Source of the DNA: Plecoglossus altivelis
Lineage: Eukaryota > Chordata > Actinopteri > Osmeriformes > Plecoglossidae
Length of the DNA stretch: 64,000 nucleotides
Assembly (NCBI GenBank): GCA_036571765.1
Contig: BROE01000025.1
Coordinates: forward strand, 386,605-450,604
Reading direction: 5' to 3'
The notes under the pieces were generated by a model, which saw only the letters and a program-made list of their open reading frames with translations, was not told where the DNA came from and did not search any database. Position numbers and translations under genes: made by a program. Position 1 is the first letter of the stretch; each line of letters opens with the position of its first letter. Shown here one piece after another: positions 60,600-64,000 of the stretch.

Positions 60600-61107
60600 C
60601 GTGTGTTAGCCTCTTGCTCTCTTGTGGGTGGTTGTGTGGGTGTGGTGTGCTGTGAGCCCTCTCTGAGTGTGTGTGTGTGTGTGTGTTGTCTTTGTATCTC
60701 TGTGTGGTGTCTGTGTGGGAGCCTCTCTCTGTGTGTGTGTGAAGTGTTTCTGTGAGCCTTCTGCTTAAGTATCATTGTGCGAGTCATTCTAGAGAGTGCA
60801 TGCCTGATTAACGTGAGGGTGGGTGAACCTCATGTGTGTGTGTGTGTTTGTGTGTGTGGGGTGATAGCTACTTGGTGTTTGGTAGGTGTGAACCTCTGGT
60901 TGTGGAGTGTGTGTTGTGTTTAGGGGTGTGTCTGTGGTGTGTGAGCCTCGTGGGTGTGTGATGTGCTGTGGGAGCCGTGCTGTGTGTGTGTGTGACTGAG
61001 AACCCTCTTTGGTGGGTTTCATAGAATGCTGAGCCTCTCTCGTGTGTGTTTGTGTGTGTGATCACTGTCCCTCTCCTGATGGTGTGAAGCGCGTCTGTGT
61101 GTGTGTG
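60600..61107. repeat. Degenerate GT-rich satellite upstream of exon 7
   Basis: (GT)n separated by gagcctctct-like spacers, with variable, untidy units. It ends as a (TG)6 run at 61096-61107, seven bases before BIN3 exon 7. Confidence 0.85.
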
Positions 61108-61114
61108 CCCCCAG

Positions 61115-61260
61115 GTACAGCAGCGTGTTCCCCAGCCTCAACATGGCCGTTGAAGGACGTGGAGCAGGCACCTGCAAGGACTACAGACGGCTGCAGTAAA
61201 TCAACTAGTGGGTGAATGTCCCTACGGAGGAGAAGGAACAAAACTTGGCAAACCTAACAC
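61115..61260 (+). CDS. bin3: BIN3 coding exon 7 (disrupted)
   Basis: The acceptor is tgtgtgcccccag. The exon completes Lys113 and reads YSSVFPSLNMAV, which matches vertebrate BIN3. After that the expected helix (KRREQALQ in human) appears only if three single extra bases are discounted, roughly at 61151-61152, 61171-61172 and 61176-61179; read literally it gives EGRGAGTCK. The frame then returns for DYRRLQ, and a TAA follows at 61197-61199. Further on, tacggaggagaagg and ttggcaaacctaacac resemble the expected YEEKEKTG and LAKLHQ segments, ending at a gtgggt donor-like site at 61261. As written the exon would truncate the BAR domain. Consensus error or a real lesion are both possible; the intact next exon favours error. 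Confidence 0.6.
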
Positions 61261-61739
61261 GTGGGTTCAAACTTGCACCATTACCCAAGGCTTTGTAAAT
61301 TGTGATGTGTGTGAGTTAGTTCGCATATACCCGGCTTGTGGTGGCTGGTGTTGTTGGTCTGCCAGTGAGTGAGGGCTCATAAAAGAGCAGCAAGTCAACA
61401 AGGCATGGATGCTGACTGGATGCAAACGAAAATAGTTAAAGCACATGCATACTGTGCATGTGTGCACGGCTTCACCCACGCAAGCTACCAGTCTCTCCAG
61501 CCTTTCAAAAGGCAGTGCTGCGCGCGCACACACACTCACGGAGGCGCATCATTCAGTACCGTGAAGAGACGCGAGAGAAGCGTACGGGGTAATGCGTGCG
61601 CATGCACGCACCCACACATGTCTGAGCATGCGCACGCACACATACATAGCAATGCACTGTCACACATCTTCATTGGGCTACCCTCCGCTCACGTCTGAGC
61701 ATACACACACACACATCCACTCACATCTGAGTACACACA

Positions 61740-62245
61740 CCCTCTGCCCTCACAGACCCTCTGCCCTCACAGACCCTCTATCCTTACAGACCCTCTGCCC
61801 TCACAGACCCTCTGCCCTCACAGACCCTCTATCCTTACAGACCCTATGCATCCATGTATGCAACAGACCCTCTGCCCTCACAGACCCTCTATCCTCACAG
61901 ACCCTCTATCCTCACAGACCCTCTGCCCTCATAGACCCTCTGCCCTTACAGAACCTCTGCCCTCACAGACCCTCTGCCCTCACAGACCCTCTATCCTCAC
62001 AGACCCTCTATCCTCACAGACCCTCTATCCTCACAGACCCTCTGCCCTCATAGACCCTCTGCCCTCATAGACCCTCTGCCCTTACAGAACCTCTGCCCTC
62101 ACAGACCCTCTATCCTCACAGACCCTCTATCCTTACAGACCCTCTGCCCTCACAGACCCTCTATCCTTACAGACCCTCTGCCCTTACAGACCCTCTGCCC
62201 TCACAGACCCTCTGCCCTTACAGACCCTCTGCCCTCACAGACCCT
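61740..62245. repeat. 17-bp minisatellite
   Basis: About 29 copies of cagaccctctgccctca with common variants (tatcctca, tatcctta, gcccttaca). It is interrupted at 61843-61864 by atgcatccatgtatgcaac, a motif that reappears at the 3' end of the array (62246-62262). Confidence 0.97.
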
Positions 62246-62281
62246 ATGCATCCATGTATCCATGCATACAGGGCTACCTCG

Positions 62282-62320
<39 letters not shown>

Positions 62321-62366
62321 TCAGCCCTGATCATACCCAAAAACACACTCCCAGCACAAAGACAGA

Positions 62367-62399
62367 GGGTTAGGGTTAGGGTTAGGGTAACCCTAACCC
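62367..62399. repeat. Interstitial telomeric sequence, head-to-head
   Basis: Three GGGTTA units run into GGGTAACCCTAACCC, that is TTAGGG-type repeats meeting their own complement to form a short palindrome. It lies next to a (CA)n run. Confidence 0.9.
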
Positions 62400-62519
62400 A
62401 GACACACAGACATGTGATGATGTTCATCGTGCCTTGTCAGACTTCTCACTTGGCCCTCCCCACATCAGCCATGCTGATGGTGAAGTGCATCCAGCCTGGC
62501 CTGCCCACAGAGCCCCCCC

Positions 62520-62645
62520 CACAGAGCCCCGCTCCTCCTCCTCCCTCCTCCTCCCCCTCATCCCCCTCCTCCTTCTTCTGCTCCTCCTCCCCCTCGTCCC
62601 CCTCCTCCTTCTTCTCCTACTCCTCCTCCCCCTCCCTCCCTCCTC
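62520..62645. repeat. CCT/CTC-rich array
   Basis: Polypyrimidine with cctcctccccctc and cttcttct units. Confidence 0.9.
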
Positions 62646-62857
62646 ACTCCCAGTCGTGATTACAACCAAGCTTTTTTCCCTTCTATTTCTTCCTCTCCTC
62701 CGCAGTGTTTCCTGTCAAACTAAAAAATAAAAGCTCATTGTTTTGGTCCGATTGTTATGAAAGAACACGATGCACCAGAGACTTGTTGTTGTTGTGGTGT
62801 TGGTGGTGGGTGTGGTTTGACATCTGCCCTTTGCCCTCCGCCCTCCTCTCCCACCAG

Positions 62858-62992
62858 GCTAAAGATGAGCTGAGGCCAGTCAGGGAAGACTTTGAGGCCA
62901 AGAACAAGCAGCTGCTGGATGAGATGCCCAAGTTCTACGACAGCCGCATCGACTACTTCCAGCCCAGCTTCGAGGCTCTCATCAGAGCGCAG
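62858..62992 (+). CDS. bin3: BIN3 coding exon 8
   Basis: 45 codons in phase 0: AKDELRPVREDFEAKNKQLL, then DEMPKFYDSRIDYFQPSFEA and LIRAQ, with a gtgagc donor. It matches the last BAR helix of human BIN3 (AREELRPVREDFEAKNRQLL) almost residue for residue and would be residues 161-205 of an intact protein. Its perfect state contrasts with exon 7. Human continues VVYYSEMHKIFGDL; no such exon is seen before 64000. Confidence 0.97.
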
Positions 62993-63003
62993 GTGAGCGT
63001 GCA

Positions 63004-63035
<32 letters not shown>

Positions 63036-64000
63036 CAGAGCTCCGAACATGTATGGACAGTATCTCTAAGGTGATCATATACAGGCTGTGTTCATCCGCT
63101 CAGGTCTTGGCGTGTGTCTGTTACATGGGTGTTGTTTGGGGGTCTGGCATTAGTCCCAGCTGCAGGTCAAAGGTCAGAGAGAGAGTGAGAGTGTTACGCA
63201 GGCCGTGTGTTCCTCCACCCAGTCCTAATTTGATTAGGCCGCAGTGACCAGCCAATCACAGGAAGGCTAGGCCTGTCTGGCTCCAACCTGAGCAGTCTGG
63301 CTTCCTTTAACAAGCTGATCATGGCCCCACCTCCACCCCACCCTACGATGTCATTTCCTCTTCCTCTCGAAGACTCTCTCCTAATTAGTAAACAAGATTA
63401 CCTCACACCTAAAAGAGAGAGTAGTATTTCTGAATTAGACTCAGACCATTCTTGTCTGCAACCAACCTGGTGGACTCATACGTCCTGTCACACACACACA
63501 CAGCACGCCTTTACCCAGGTGCCCCAGCGCCCATCTCTGTGGGAGGAAACCCAGTTCATCCATCTCTGCATCCTGGCTGGGCCGGGCTCCAGGGCTGTCT
63601 CCACAGAACAGCAGCTCTCTGCACCTGCAGCTCTGGGTTTTGATAGTGACACGTTAGGGAACCCACTATCATGGTTCCTCCACTGTGGGTGGAGGGACTG
63701 GGCTGCGTGGAGTCATCTGTTAATACAGACTCTGACTCACTGCTGGTGCAACACACACACACCTACGCTTACAAACACACAAACACACACCTACACTCTC
63801 ACACATACACAGACCCTCCTCCCAACACACACACACACCTACACTCACACAAACCCAGCGAGGCTTCAGATAGTCAGGCTCTGATGACTCATGTGTAGAG
63901 AGAGGATAGAGAGCTCATCACTGTGCTTTACAGTGTGAATGGAGGCAAGGGGGCTGGTGTGGGGGGCCGGTATGGGGGTCAGGGGGCCGGTGTGGGGGTC
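62993..64000 (+). other. bin3: BIN3 intron 8 (partial)
   Basis: It begins with gtgagcgtgcacgc(acgc)n passing into (CA)n (62999-63037). The rest is unique sequence with CA-rich patches at 63490-63502 and 63750-63850 and a G-rich repeat (ggggccggtgtgggggtcag) running off the right edge from about 63950. The last coding exon was not found. Confidence 0.8.

Larger units (their letters stand above)
53910..61114 (+). other. bin3: BIN3 intron 6 (7.2 kb)
   Basis: About half is tandem repeat (see separate entries at 53980-55350, 55471-55735, 56800-58080 and 60640-61107). Unique stretches are 55740-56800, 58090-59800 and 59950-60600. No exon is recognised; the long ORFs are repeat translations. Confidence 0.8.
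61261..62857 (+). other. bin3: BIN3 intron 7
   Basis: It contains the 17-bp array (61740-62245), (CA)n at 62284-62317, the telomere-like inverted repeat at 62367-62399 and a CCT-rich array (62520-62645). The intron start is uncertain because exon 7 is disrupted. The acceptor is ctcctctcccaccag. Confidence 0.7.
38755..64000 (+). other. bin3: BIN3 gene (start codon to coding exon 8; 3' end outside)
   Basis: BIN3 (bridging integrator 3) is a BAR-domain protein related to fission yeast Hob3, linked to actin organisation and Cdc42/Rac signalling. Eight coding exons are found in order. Apart from exon 7 they join in phase and give about 205 residues, against 253 for human BIN3. The last roughly 48 residues were not found before position 64000. 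The gene lies immediately downstream of EGR3 on the same strand, as in human. Confidence 0.9.

Overview
This is a teleost-type nuclear genome window. It shows spliced genes with GT-AG introns, long introns packed with microsatellites and minisatellites, and two assembly gaps (13017-13301 and 51447-51983). Three protein-coding genes are supported, all on the + strand: the 3' part of a phosphatidylethanolamine-binding protein gene best matching PEBP4 (exons at 429-527, 17759-17804, 17923-18039, 24634-24725); a complete EGR3 zinc-finger gene (coding exons 29817-29970 and 33144-34249); and BIN3, a BAR-domain gene, from its start codon (38755) through its eighth coding exon (ends 62992), with the last part beyond the window. 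The order and shared orientation PEBP4-EGR3-BIN3 match the human 8p21 locus as I know it, which supports all three calls. The species cannot be named from the sequence; fish origin is inferred from protein divergence, repeat style and compact synteny.

Layout. 1-24725: PEBP4, with a 17 kb intron containing CT, CA, GA and minisatellite arrays and gap 1, then a 6.6 kb intron holding a 1.1 kb array of a 16-bp unit. 24726-29480: intergenic DNA leading into the EGR3 promoter, with CArG, ETS and CRE-like motifs. 29480-38290: EGR3, with a 3.2 kb unique-sequence intron and a roughly 4 kb 3' UTR ending at a double AATAAA. 38600-64000: BIN3, whose introns are dominated by tandem repeats, gap 2, a CpG-rich island and a small head-to-head interstitial telomere sequence.

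The three genes do not form a pathway. EGR3 is an immediate-early transcription factor, PEBP4 a secretory or lysosomal PEBP-family protein, and BIN3 a membrane/actin BAR-domain protein; their proximity is old synteny. The most useful oddities are BIN3 coding exon 7, which carries several small indels and a stop and lies in untidy GT-rich sequence; UG-repeat tracts abutting BIN3 3' splice sites; the EGR3 upstream serum-response-like cluster; and a long non-repetitive antisense ORF in the EGR3 3' UTR. I found no convincing new gene system, CRISPR array, intact transposon or tRNA.
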